Shown: positions 13,704 through 20,755 of the stretch, one piece after another | How positions within the stretch are numbered: the stretch's first letter is position 1 | Layout: every line of letters starts with the position of its first letter | NCBI GenBank assembly: GCA_964509845.1 | Contig: CAZDZG010000006.1 | Span: forward strand, 1 to 38,853 | DNA from: WYZ-LMO6 sp964509845 | GTDB taxonomy: Archaea > Hadarchaeota > Hadarchaeia > Hadarchaeales > WYZ-LMO6 | Direction of reading: 5' to 3' | Length of the DNA: 38,853 nt | Notes under the pieces: model-generated | The model's database searches: none | The model's input: only the letters and a program-made list of their open reading frames with translations | What the model was told of the DNA's origin: nothing | Position numbers and translations under genes: made by a program

Positions 13704-15234
13704 CCTCCAGCCCCGTTACCTTCCTCAGCACGGGCCTTATATCCGGGGGCTCCTCCCCAGCCAGGGAGGAGGCCTTCCTGGCGATGATGGGCAGGAACCT
13801 CTCGAAGATGCCCGCCCTCTCCTCCCTCTCCTTCTGCCTAGTCTTCCGGTGGAGGTAAAGGCGCAGCTCCCTGGCCACGTCCATGGCAGCGAACCTGAGC
13901 TCCTCGTAGATCTCGGGCTCGTCCGCTATGGATTGCTTTCCGGCGGAGGTGTAGGGGACGTAGGCGGAGCAGAGGTTCACGAAGACCGTGAAGGGGGAGG
14001 TCTCGGGATCCAGGCCGTACCTTCCCCAGTCCACGTCCCTGAGGGCGGAGGTGATCACGCACCCTCCCTGGTCGAAGATGAGGGGGGCCCGATTGGCGAA
14101 CCTGAGGAGCTCCATGCCCGTTCCCTCCTCCTCCCTCCTGCCCGCCCTCCCCCCATAGGCCATCCCCAGCTCCACCACGAAGGGGATGCCTCCCCGGTAG
14201 AACTTGGGCTCCCTGGTCACGGCCGCCACGAACTCCGGCTCGTACATCTGCTTCAGGCTCTTCTCTATGTGTTCCTTCCCTATCGGTCTGAGCCCGCTGG
14301 AGGAGGGTGCCATGAACTTCATCTGCCTGAAGGCCCCCACCAGCCTTTCCGCCTCCTCCCAGGTCAGCTCCTGCGGCCTCTTGTCCATCCTGACTCCCGA
14401 GAGACGCTCCGCCTCCTCCACCTTCCGCTTCGTCATCCTGGAGAGCTCCATCAGGGTGGCGCCCAGCGTCCTGTGCGTGGAGGTCCGGCAAAGGGCGAGG
14501 AGGTCGTCCGCCATCAGTCCCTTCGGGTAGAGGGGCATGGGCTGGGGAGGCTTCGGGACCTCGCGCACCACCCTCTCGAAGACCACCCTGGTTCCGTCGG
14601 GCTCCTCCAGCGTGATCCTGGCGTGGGGATTGGCCACCGAGGTCATGCGGAGGTAGTGGAAGGGACTGTAGCGGGAGCGCTGGTACACCACCTCCTTCAG
14701 CTCCAGCTCTATCCTGGTCCCCCTTCCCTTTCCCTCCCATACCCTCCTGCTGTGAACCTCCCCCTCGTTCCTGTCCAGGTTTATGGACACCTCCATCTCC
14801 ACCACCTTGCCGTCCCCGGTGGAGGTCCTGATCAGGGCGGGCTTTCCCGAGGTGATCTGGGCAAACATCACGGCACCCGAGATCCCTATCCCCTGCTGCC
14901 CTCGCTGCTGGAGCAGCCGGTGGAGCTTGGTCCCGGCTAGCATCTTTCCGAAGACCCTGGGAATGAACCTCTCGGGAATGCCGGGTCCGTTGTCCTCCAC
15001 CGCCACCCTGAGGTGCTCGGGATCCTCCCCCACCCTCCTGATCTCCACCTTGATGTCCGGAAGGATGCCCGCCTCCTCGCAGGCGTCCAGGGAATTGGTG
15101 ACGGCCTCGTGCACCACCGTGGTCAGGGACCTCACCTTGCCCGTGTAGCCCAGCATGGCGGCGTTCTTCCTGAAGAACTCGCTCACGCTGTGCTCCTTGA
15201 ACTCCTTGAAGAGCTCGTCTGCCAGGGTCCTCAT
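13690..15234 (-). CDS. top6B: DNA topoisomerase VI subunit B
   Basis: This 514-residue GHKL ATPase drives strand passage by topoisomerase VI. The Bergerat fold motifs are clear: N47 in VHEAVTNSLDA (E43 as general base), DNGPGIP at 81-87 and the lid GQQGIGISG at 112-120. A helix-two-turn-helix segment and a transducer domain follow, with the switch lysine expected in TSAGKQSIAD. The length is normal. The ATG at 15234 overlaps the stop of the KH gene as ATGA, and the 3' end overlaps top6A by 14 bp. The AB order matches most archaea. Confidence 0.97.
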   Translation of the reverse strand: MRTLADELFKEFKEHSVSEFFRKNAAMLGYTGKVRSLTTVVHEAVTNSLDACEEAGILPDIKVEIRRVGEDPEHLRVAVEDNGPGIPERFIPRVFGKMLAGTKLHRLLQQRGQQGIGISGAVMFAQITSGKPALIRTSTGDGKVVEMEVSINLDRNEGEVHSRRVWEGKGRGTRIELELKEVVYQRSRYSPFHYLRMTSVANPHARITLEEPDGTRVVFERVVREVPKPPQPMPLYPKGLMADDLLALCRTSTHRTLGATLMELSRMTKRKVEEAERLSGVRMDKRPQELTWEEAERLVGAFRQMKFMAPSSSGLRPIGKEHIEKSLKQMYEPEFVAAVTREPKFYRGGIPFVVELGMAYGGRAGRREEEGTGMELLRFANRAPLIFDQGGCVITSALRDVDWGRYGLDPETSPFTVFVNLCSAYVPYTSAGKQSIADEPEIYEELRFAAMDVARELRLYLHRKTRQKEREERAGIFERFLPIIARKASSLAGEEPPDIRPVLRKVTGLEDGEG

Positions 15235-15779
15235 CCCTCTCCCCCCCAGCCCCTTCTCTCCGCCCTGGACCTCTCCAGGAACCGGTAGACGGTGGAATGC
15301 TCGGCCCCTCCCAGCAGCATCTCCACGGCCCTCCTGGCCACCCTCAGCTCCTCCGGGGTCCCTATCAGGGCCACCGTCTTGCCGTACACGGAGACCTTGG
15401 CCCCCGACATCTCCTCTATGGCCCTCCTCATCCTGCCCTCCTCCCCTATCACCCTCCCCCTCAGCCTCACCATTCCCTTCTCCGAACCCACGTAATCCTC
15501 CAAGTCTATCACGTCCAGGTAACGGTCCTCCTCCAGGAGGGAGAAGGCCCTTTCGGGGCTGAAGCCCCTCCCTATCGCCCTAAGCACCTCCCTGGCCTTC
15601 AGCACCGACAGGGGATCCTCCCCCGGGAAGATCTGGACCACCCCCTCCTCGCTGTCAAAGACCAGCTTCGCCCCCGTCCTGCGCTCTATCTCCCTCTTCA
15701 CGCTCCCCTTCTTGCCTATGGCCACCCCTATCCTGTCCTGGGGCAGCCTGAGGCTCTCCGGGGCTCCCTCACCCTCCAC
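15231..15779 (-). CDS. KH-domain RNA-binding protein (archaeal Dim2/Pno1-like)
   Basis: The 182-residue protein has two KH domains. The first has the GKKG loop at 22-25 (VAIGKKGSVKREIE) and the second GEEG at 112-115 (VIGEEGRMRRAIEEMSGAKV). This matches archaeal Dim2/Pno1, which binds the 3' end of 16S rRNA precursors during small-subunit maturation. Its position between Rio1, a small-subunit assembly kinase, and topoisomerase VI, next to aIF1A, is a conserved archaeal arrangement. The start is GTG at 15779, overlapping the rio1 end by 11 bp; the stop overlaps top6B by four. Confidence 0.92.
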   Translation of the reverse strand: MEGEGAPESLRLPQDRIGVAIGKKGSVKREIERRTGAKLVFDSEEGVVQIFPGEDPLSVLKAREVLRAIGRGFSPERAFSLLEEDRYLDVIDLEDYVGSEKGMVRLRGRVIGEEGRMRRAIEEMSGAKVSVYGKTVALIGTPEELRVARRAVEMLLGGAEHSTVYRFLERSRAERRGWGGEG

Positions 15780-16530
15780 CCTTCACCTCCTCCAGGAGTC
15801 TCTCCAGGGGGGGAACCTCCACCCCCTGCTTTCTGAAGTAGCTGGAGAGGTTGGAAAGGTCCCTCCTCAGAAATTCCTCCGCCATGGGACTGGAAACATC
15901 CGTGCCCAGCGAGAAATCTATGAGGATGGGATCGGGGGAGAGGAGCACGTTGTACTCGCTCAGGTCGGCGTGCACCAGCCTGGCCTCCCTGTACAGGAGC
16001 CTCACCTCCTTCAGGAGCTTCCTGAAGACCCTCTCCGGGTCCTCCGGAGGATGGTCCTTCATCCTGGGGTAGGGGAGCCCCCTCCTTCCCATGAACTCCA
16101 TCACCAGCACGTTCTTCTCGTAGTCGATGGCCCGGGGCGAGGACACCCCCGCCTCCCCGGCCCTCTGGAGGTTCTTGTACTCCCTGGAGGCCCAGGCGTA
16201 AACCACCTGCCTCCTGTCCCTGTGGATGCCCCTGAACCTGGGGTCCGCGACCAGGTACCGGTACATGTTCTTAAAATCGGAGGTGGCCACCCGATAAATC
16301 TTCACCGCCACGTACTCCCCCTCCGGGTTGAGGGCCCTGAAGACGTGGGCCTCCTTGCCCGTGCTCACCGCCCCCCCGAAGCGATCCAGGGTTCCCCGGT
16401 TGATCATGCGATAGAGGGTGAGGAGGGTGGAGGCATCGAAAACCCTCTCCACCACCTTCCTCATCTCCGAATCCTTCTCCAGCCTCTCGAACTTCTGGCC
16501 CTCCTCCAGAAACTCGTACTCGTCCGTCAA
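15769..16530 (-). CDS. rio1: RIO1-type serine protein kinase / ATPase
   Basis: The 253-residue RIO kinase has the ATP loop STGKEA at 56-61, the lysine K77 in YVAVKIY, the catalytic loop HADLSEYN at 187-194 and the metal-binding IDFSLG at 204-209. The sequence around the loop and the RMINRGTL N-terminus fit Rio1, not Rio2, which has an N-terminal winged helix. Rio1 acts as an ATPase in late small-ribosomal-subunit maturation. The start is TTG at 16530, one base after the aIF1A stop. The neighbours aIF1A and the Dim2-like KH protein act on the same particle. Confidence 0.95.
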   Translation of the reverse strand: MTDEYEFLEEGQKFERLEKDSEMRKVVERVFDASTLLTLYRMINRGTLDRFGGAVSTGKEAHVFRALNPEGEYVAVKIYRVATSDFKNMYRYLVADPRFRGIHRDRRQVVYAWASREYKNLQRAGEAGVSSPRAIDYEKNVLVMEFMGRRGLPYPRMKDHPPEDPERVFRKLLKEVRLLYREARLVHADLSEYNVLLSPDPILIDFSLGTDVSSPMAEEFLRRDLSNLSSYFRKQGVEVPPLERLLEEVKGGG

Positions 16531-16531
16531 C

Positions 16532-16822
16532 TTATTCCCACAGTCCCTTCTTCTTCAACCACTCTACCTCGGTGCTGGTGTACCGGTGGACCACATCCCC
16601 CTTCTTGTCCCCCTCCACCTCCCAGGGAGAGACTATCACCACATCCTCCACCCTTATCCACTCCCTCTTCTTCATCTTGCCCGGGATGCGGCATATCCTC
16701 ACGTGACCATCCCTGCACCTAACCCTCAGCCTGTCAAAGCCCACTATCTGCTCCACCACCCCCAGCACCTCCTTGTCCCTGGGAAGGCGGAGCCTGCCCT
16801 CCTCATTTCCTTTTTCGCTCAT
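16532..16822 (-). CDS. eif1A: Translation initiation factor aIF1A
   Basis: The 96-residue OB-fold protein matches archaeal IF1A: LGVVEQIVGFDRLRVRCRDG is the first OB strand pair, CRIPGKMKKREWIRVEDVV is the signature region, and the acidic/aromatic tail follows. It binds the A site of the small subunit and helps scanning or start selection. It overlaps the end of cimA by 20 bp and sits just upstream of rio1, so translation factor and ribosome-maturation genes share one transcript. Confidence 0.95.
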   Translation of the reverse strand: MSEKGNEEGRLRLPRDKEVLGVVEQIVGFDRLRVRCRDGHVRICRIPGKMKKREWIRVEDVVIVSPWEVEGDKKGDVVHRYTSTEVEWLKKKGLWE

Positions 16823-18314
16823 TCCTCATCCTCCTGTCCCAGAGGAACCTGTTGACACCGGAGAGCATGGCCTGAACGCTGGCCATGATGATGTCGCTCG
16901 AGGTTCCCCTGGCCGTCACGATCCTCCTGCCGTCCGTGAGCCTCACCACCACGTTCACCACCGCATCCGTTCCCCCCGAGATGGCATCCACGTGGTACTC
17001 CTCCAGCCTGACGTTGGACATCCCCTCCACCACCTTCCTTATGGCGTTCATGGCCGCGTCCACCGGCCCCACCCCCGTTCCGGAGTTCAGGAACTCCTTT
17101 CCGTCCACCAGCAGCCTGACGGAGGCCGTGGGGGTGACCCTGTTGCCGCTGACCACCGTGAGCTCCTGCAGCCTGACTATCTCCTCGAAGGATCGCCCCA
17201 GAACCGAGTCCACGATGGCCCTCCACTCGGCATCCGTGACCATCTTCCCCTTGTCCCCCAGGGCCTTTATCTGGGAGAAGATCTCCCTCACCTGCTCCTC
17301 GGAGGCCTTTATCCCCAGCCTCCTCAGCTCGCTGCGTATGGCCGCCGTCCCCACGTGCTTCCCGAACACCAGCCTCCTCCTCTGTCCCACCAGCTCCGGG
17401 GGAAGGGGCTCGTAGGTGCCTGGGAACCTGAGCACCCCGTGAGCGTGTATCCCCGACTCGTGGGAGAAGGCGTTGTCCCCCACGATGGCCTTGTTGGGTG
17501 GAACGGGTATCCCCGTCAGCCTCTCCACCAGTTCTGAGGTCTCGACCAGGAACCTGGTCTTCACCCTGGGCTTTATCCCGTAGAGGGCACGCAGGGCCAT
17601 CACCACCTCCTCCAGCGAGGCATTCCCCGCCCTCTCCCCCAGTCCGTTCACCGTCACGTGAACCTCCCTGGCCCCTCCCCTCACCGCCTCCACCGTGTTG
17701 GCGGTGGCCATGCCGAAGTCATCGTGGCAGTGGACGGAGATGGGAAGGTCGAAGGAACTGGTAAGATCCGAGAAGAGCTGCCTCATCCTGTCCGGCGTCA
17801 TTATCCCCACCGTGTCGCAGACGCAGAGCCTGTGGACCCCCTCCTCCTTTCCCACGGAGAAGAACTCCTTGAGGAAGGAGGGATCGGTTCTGGTTCCGTC
17901 CTCGGCCGAGAGCTCCACCTTCAGACCGTGATCCAGGGCATACCTGCAGGCCTCCCTGGTTATCTCCTTGAGCTGGGAGCGGGACTTCCTGAGCTTGTAC
18001 TTCAGGTGGATGTCGGAGGTGGGCAGGACCAGGTGCACGCTGTCCACCTCGCACTCCAACGCCGCGTCTATGTCCTCCTTTAACCCCCTGCTGAAGCTGC
18101 AGACCTCCGCCTTGAGGCCCTGCCTCGCCACCCTCCTCAGGGCCTCCCTCTCCCCCTCGGAGACGATGGCCGATCCCGCCTCTATGATGTCCACCCCCAG
18201 TTCGTCCAGGGCCATGGCTATCTCCAGCTTCTGGTCCGGGGAGAGGGCCAGGCCAGGCATTTGCTCCCCGTCCCTGAGGGTGGTGTCCAGAACCTTGATC
18301 CTGCTGGCGCCCAT
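16803..18314 (-). CDS. cimA: Citramalate synthase of the LeuA/CimA family
   Basis: This 503-residue DRE-TIM metallolyase has DTTLRDGEQ at 10-18, the metal ligands HCHDDFG at 195-201 and the full C-terminal regulatory domain. EAGSAIVSEGEREA, CSFSRG and DIDAALECEVDSVHLVLPTS match the Methanocaldococcus CimA, which joins pyruvate and acetyl-CoA to (R)-citramalate for isoleucine synthesis. A second copy (leuA) lies divergently. Codons 218 to about 304 are identical at DNA level to leuA, which points to gene conversion; the substrate-determining N-terminal part differs. ATG at 18314 is 22 bp from the shared TATA. It heads the operon that continues into aIF1A, rio1, KH, top6B and top6A. Confidence 0.9.
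   Translation of the reverse strand: MGASRIKVLDTTLRDGEQMPGLALSPDQKLEIAMALDELGVDIIEAGSAIVSEGEREALRRVARQGLKAEVCSFSRGLKEDIDAALECEVDSVHLVLPTSDIHLKYKLRKSRSQLKEITREACRYALDHGLKVELSAEDGTRTDPSFLKEFFSVGKEEGVHRLCVCDTVGIMTPDRMRQLFSDLTSSFDLPISVHCHDDFGMATANTVEAVRGGAREVHVTVNGLGERAGNASLEEVVMALRALYGIKPRVKTRFLVETSELVERLTGIPVPPNKAIVGDNAFSHESGIHAHGVLRFPGTYEPLPPELVGQRRRLVFGKHVGTAAIRSELRRLGIKASEEQVREIFSQIKALGDKGKMVTDAEWRAIVDSVLGRSFEEIVRLQELTVVSGNRVTPTASVRLLVDGKEFLNSGTGVGPVDAAMNAIRKVVEGMSNVRLEEYHVDAISGGTDAVVNVVVRLTDGRRIVTARGTSSDIIMASVQAMLSGVNRFLWDRRMRNERKRK
17404..17665 (-). repeat. 262-bp tract identical to part of leuA
   Basis: Read on the minus strand, this stretch matches 19060-19321 on the plus strand base for base, including third codon positions, while flanking codons differ. 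It covers the segment from VHVTVNGLGERAGNASLEEV to GTYEPL in both proteins. The two copies form an inverted pair about 1.4 kb apart. Confidence 0.9.
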
Positions 18315-18329
18315 CCTAAAAGTTGTACC

Positions 18330-18342
18330 TTTATAATATATG
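18330..18342. promoter_or_regulatory. Shared divergent TATA element, cimA / leuA
   Basis: TTTATAATATATG is a near-palindromic AT box centred near 18336-18337. Both start codons are about 23 bp away (18314 leftward, 18360 rightward), the usual TATA-to-start distance for leaderless archaeal genes. There is no other AT-rich element in the 45-bp spacer, so one TBP site probably serves both genes. Confidence 0.7.
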
Positions 18343-18359
18343 AAGCCCAGAGAGACGAA

Positions 18360-19907
18360 ATGCAGCCCATTCTCGTCAGTTCTCTGAACAAGCAGGCCCT
18401 GGGGGGTGTAAAGCTACCCAGGACCGTCAGGATCTTCGACACCACCCTCAGGGACGGGGAGCAGACCCCCGGGGTCTCCCTCACCCCCGAGCAAAAGGTC
18501 AGGATCGCCCGCCAGCTGGCCAAGCTGGGCGTGGACGTGATAGAGGCCGGCTTCCCGGTGGTATCGGAGGGAGAGTACCAGGCCGTCAAGACCATTGCCG
18601 AAAGCCGGTTGGGCTGCGAGATCTGCGCTCTGGCCAGGTGCTCCAAGGAGGACGTGGACCTGGCGGTGGAGTGCGGGGTGGAATCCGTCCACCTCTTCAT
18701 AGCCACCTCCGACATACACCTGAAGTACAAGCTCGGGATGAGCAGGAGGGAGGTGCTGAGGAGGGCTGTGGAGCACGTCAAGTACGCCAAGAGGAAGGGG
18801 GTGCTGGTGGAGTTCTCGGCTGAGGATGCCACCAGAACGGAGCTGGAATTCCTGAAGCAGGTTTACCGGGAGGTGGTAAGGGCGGGGGCCGACAGGATAA
18901 ACGTGCCCGACACGGTGGGGGTCATCATGCCCAGGGCCATGTACCACCTCATCTCCTCCCTCAAGCAGGAAGTGAAGGTTCCCATCTCCGTGCACTGCCA
19001 CGACGACTTTGGCCTGGCCGTATCCAACAGTCTGGCGGCCGTGGAGGCGGGAGCGGAGCAGGTTCACGTGACGGTGAACGGACTGGGGGAGAGGGCGGGG
19101 AATGCCTCGCTGGAGGAGGTGGTGATGGCCCTGCGTGCCCTCTACGGGATAAAGCCCAGGGTGAAGACCAGGTTCCTGGTCGAGACCTCAGAACTGGTGG
19201 AGAGGCTGACGGGGATACCCGTTCCACCCAACAAGGCCATCGTGGGGGACAACGCCTTCTCCCACGAGTCGGGGATACACGCTCACGGGGTGCTCAGGTT
19301 CCCAGGCACCTACGAGCCCCTCTCTCCCGAGCTGGTGGGGCATCACCGCAGGCTGGTGCTGGGGAAGCACACCGGCACCAAGGCCGTGGAGAGGGAGCTG
19401 AGGGAGATGGGTCTCAAACCCACCAAGGAGCAGCTGAGGGAGATAACCAGGCATCTCAAGTCGCTGGCCGACAAGGGAAAGAGGATCACGGATGCCGACA
19501 TCAGGGCCATAGCCGAGCACGTGGTAGGGAAACTTCCCGCGGAGAGAAGGGTGGTGGAGATCAAGGAGATAATAGTGAACACGGGGAACACCATCACCCC
19601 CACGGCCTCCGTCAGGCTGCTGGTGAGGGGGAAGGAAAGGGTGGGATCCAGCATAGGGGTGGGGCCGGTGGACGCGGCCATCAAGGCCATCCAGAACTCC
19701 CTCTCGGAGGCGAGGGGGCTCAAGCTGAAGGAGTACCATCTGGACGCCATCACGGGAGGAAGCGATGCCCTGGCGGAGGTCACCGTGAAGCTGGAGGACG
19801 AGGAGGGAAACCTCTACATCGCGAAGGGGGTGAAGGACGACGTGGTGCTGGCCAGCGTGGAGGCCATGGTGAACGGCATCAACAAGTACTTCCTGAGGAA
19901 GGAATAA
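18360..19907 (+). CDS. leuA: 2-isopropylmalate synthase
   Basis: This 515-residue DRE-TIM enzyme condenses 2-ketoisovalerate and acetyl-CoA, the first step of leucine synthesis. DTTLRDGEQTPGVSLTPEQK begins at 27, EAGFPVVSEGE and CALARCSKEDVD follow, the metal site is HCHDDFG, and the C-terminal LeuA dimer domain gives leucine feedback. The N-terminal pattern matches the methanogen LeuA and not CimA. ATG at 18360 fits the shared TATA; an in-frame ATG at 18261 lies inside the divergent gene and is rejected. The stretch 19060-19321 is identical to cimA. It ends 65 bp before the convergent hsp20 stop. Confidence 0.92.
   Translation: MQPILVSSLNKQALGGVKLPRTVRIFDTTLRDGEQTPGVSLTPEQKVRIARQLAKLGVDVIEAGFPVVSEGEYQAVKTIAESRLGCEICALARCSKEDVDLAVECGVESVHLFIATSDIHLKYKLGMSRREVLRRAVEHVKYAKRKGVLVEFSAEDATRTELEFLKQVYREVVRAGADRINVPDTVGVIMPRAMYHLISSLKQEVKVPISVHCHDDFGLAVSNSLAAVEAGAEQVHVTVNGLGERAGNASLEEVVMALRALYGIKPRVKTRFLVETSELVERLTGIPVPPNKAIVGDNAFSHESGIHAHGVLRFPGTYEPLSPELVGHHRRLVLGKHTGTKAVERELREMGLKPTKEQLREITRHLKSLADKGKRITDADIRAIAEHVVGKLPAERRVVEIKEIIVNTGNTITPTASVRLLVRGKERVGSSIGVGPVDAAIKAIQNSLSEARGLKLKEYHLDAITGGSDALAEVTVKLEDEEGNLYIAKGVKDDVVLASVEAMVNGINKYFLRKE
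19060..19321 (+). repeat. 262-bp tract identical to part of cimA
   Basis: This is the partner of 17404-17665. Identity begins at AGGTTCACG and ends at GAGCCCCT, with clear differences on both sides. The tract encodes the helical subdomain and part of the linker following the TIM barrel. Confidence 0.9.
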
Positions 19908-19971
19908 ACCATCCGACCCTCAGCCTCCGCTGGCGTGGAGGGCCTGGGACCGGCGGGTGGGGCCACCTCTG

Positions 19972-20622
19972 TCAGGATTCCTTCTTCTCCTCTGGCTTTT
20001 CGCCGGCACCCGATTCCTTCTTCTCCTTTATCTCGATCTTCTGTCCCACCTCTGGCTTCTCCAGCCTTCTGAAGATTATCTCCAGCACCCCGTTCTCGAA
20101 GGTGGCATCGGCAGACTTGGGATCCACCTTGTAGGGCAGCTGCACCTCCTTGTGGTACTTCCACTCCCCCCTCTCGGCCGAAATCACCAGCTTGTCCTCC
20201 TCCACCCTCAGGTCTATGTCGGACCTGCTCACGCCGGGGAGCTCGGCTATCACGCGGATGTGCTTGGGCCCGGGGATGCACTCCACCAGTGGCTCCCTCT
20301 TGACGCCCAGGGCGGGCACACCGCCCAGAGGCATGACGTTCCCGAAGACCTTCACCGAGGGCTTGCCATCCGGTCCGACCGTTATGGAGTACCCCCGAAT
20401 CACCGGACCGTAGGTTCTGACCGTGCTCCCGTCCGGCAGCGTGTACTCCCTGAGAAGCTCCTTGGGGGGCTCCCTGAAAAAGCTGGAGAAGAATCTCTCG
20501 AATTCCCTGTCCATCTGCATGGTCTCCCTGAAGATCCTCTCGAACTCCCTTTCCATCTCCCTAAAGAGGTCTCTGGACCAGTCGAAGCGCCTCCTGAACC
20601 AGCTCTCCCAGAAATCCCACAT
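19972..20622 (-). CDS. hsp20: Small heat-shock protein, Hsp20/alpha-crystallin family
   Basis: The 216-residue protein has an arginine- and aromatic-rich helical N-terminus (MWDFWESWFRRRFDW), an alpha-crystallin domain at about 105-190 (VIAELPGVSRSDIDLRVEED, then FENGVLEIIFRR) and the C-terminal I-x-I anchor IEI, followed by a Lys/Glu-rich tail. Such proteins hold unfolding proteins as large oligomers without ATP. It is longer than usual (about 150-170 residues) because of an insert before the crystallin domain. ATG at 20622 lies about 28 bp from a strong TATA, so the mRNA is probably leaderless. The 65-bp spacer to the convergent leuA holds only a weak inverted repeat. Confidence 0.93.
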   Translation of the reverse strand: MWDFWESWFRRRFDWSRDLFREMEREFERIFRETMQMDREFERFFSSFFREPPKELLREYTLPDGSTVRTYGPVIRGYSITVGPDGKPSVKVFGNVMPLGGVPALGVKREPLVECIPGPKHIRVIAELPGVSRSDIDLRVEEDKLVISAERGEWKYHKEVQLPYKVDPKSADATFENGVLEIIFRRLEKPEVGQKIEIKEKKESGAGEKPEEKKES

Positions 20623-20643
20623 CGTCCCTCTTTCGGGGGGTCC

Positions 20644-20658
20644 GATAAAAATTTTATG
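20644..20658 (-). promoter_or_regulatory. TATA box of hsp20
   Basis: The minus strand reads CATAAAATTTTTATC, centred about 28 bp before the hsp20 ATG at 20622. It is the strongest AT element in this spacer. A heat-shock operator (for example of a Phr type) could overlap it but is not recognisable. Confidence 0.7.
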
Positions 20659-20680
20659 CCCAGAGGAAGACGATAGAATG

Positions 20681-20740
20681 CCGATGATGTCACGGTAAGC
20701 CCTGAGCCAGGCGATGATTTGAATGATGGGCGGACTGAGG
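20681..20740 (+). ncRNA. Candidate box C/D guide sRNA
   Basis: The spacer contains, in order, a C-like box (ATGATGT at 20684-20690), an 11-nt guide, a perfect D' box CTGA (20702-20705), an 8-nt spacer, a C'-like box (ATGATTT at 20714-20720), a 14-nt guide and a perfect D box CTGA (20735-20738). Order and spacing fit archaeal C/D sRNAs that guide 2'-O-methylation. Both C boxes miss the last consensus A, and no plus-strand promoter is obvious, so this is tentative. Confidence 0.35.
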
Positions 20741-20741
20741 C

Positions 20742-20755
20742 AAAAATAAAAAAAA
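20742..20755 (-). terminator. Oligo-T terminator of the glutamate-synthase-like gene
   Basis: Directly after the TGA stop (20758-20756) the minus strand reads eight T, one A and five T. Such T-tracts terminate archaeal transcription without a hairpin. Confidence 0.75.

Noticed and set aside
17498..17764. Identical open frames opposite cimA and leuA (also 18961-19227) as a duplicated small gene
   Set aside because: They are antisense shadows; their identity only reflects the 262-bp converted tract.
19908..19971. Hairpin between leuA and hsp20 as a shared terminator
   Set aside because: The stem is about 5 bp and there is no T-tract on either strand.
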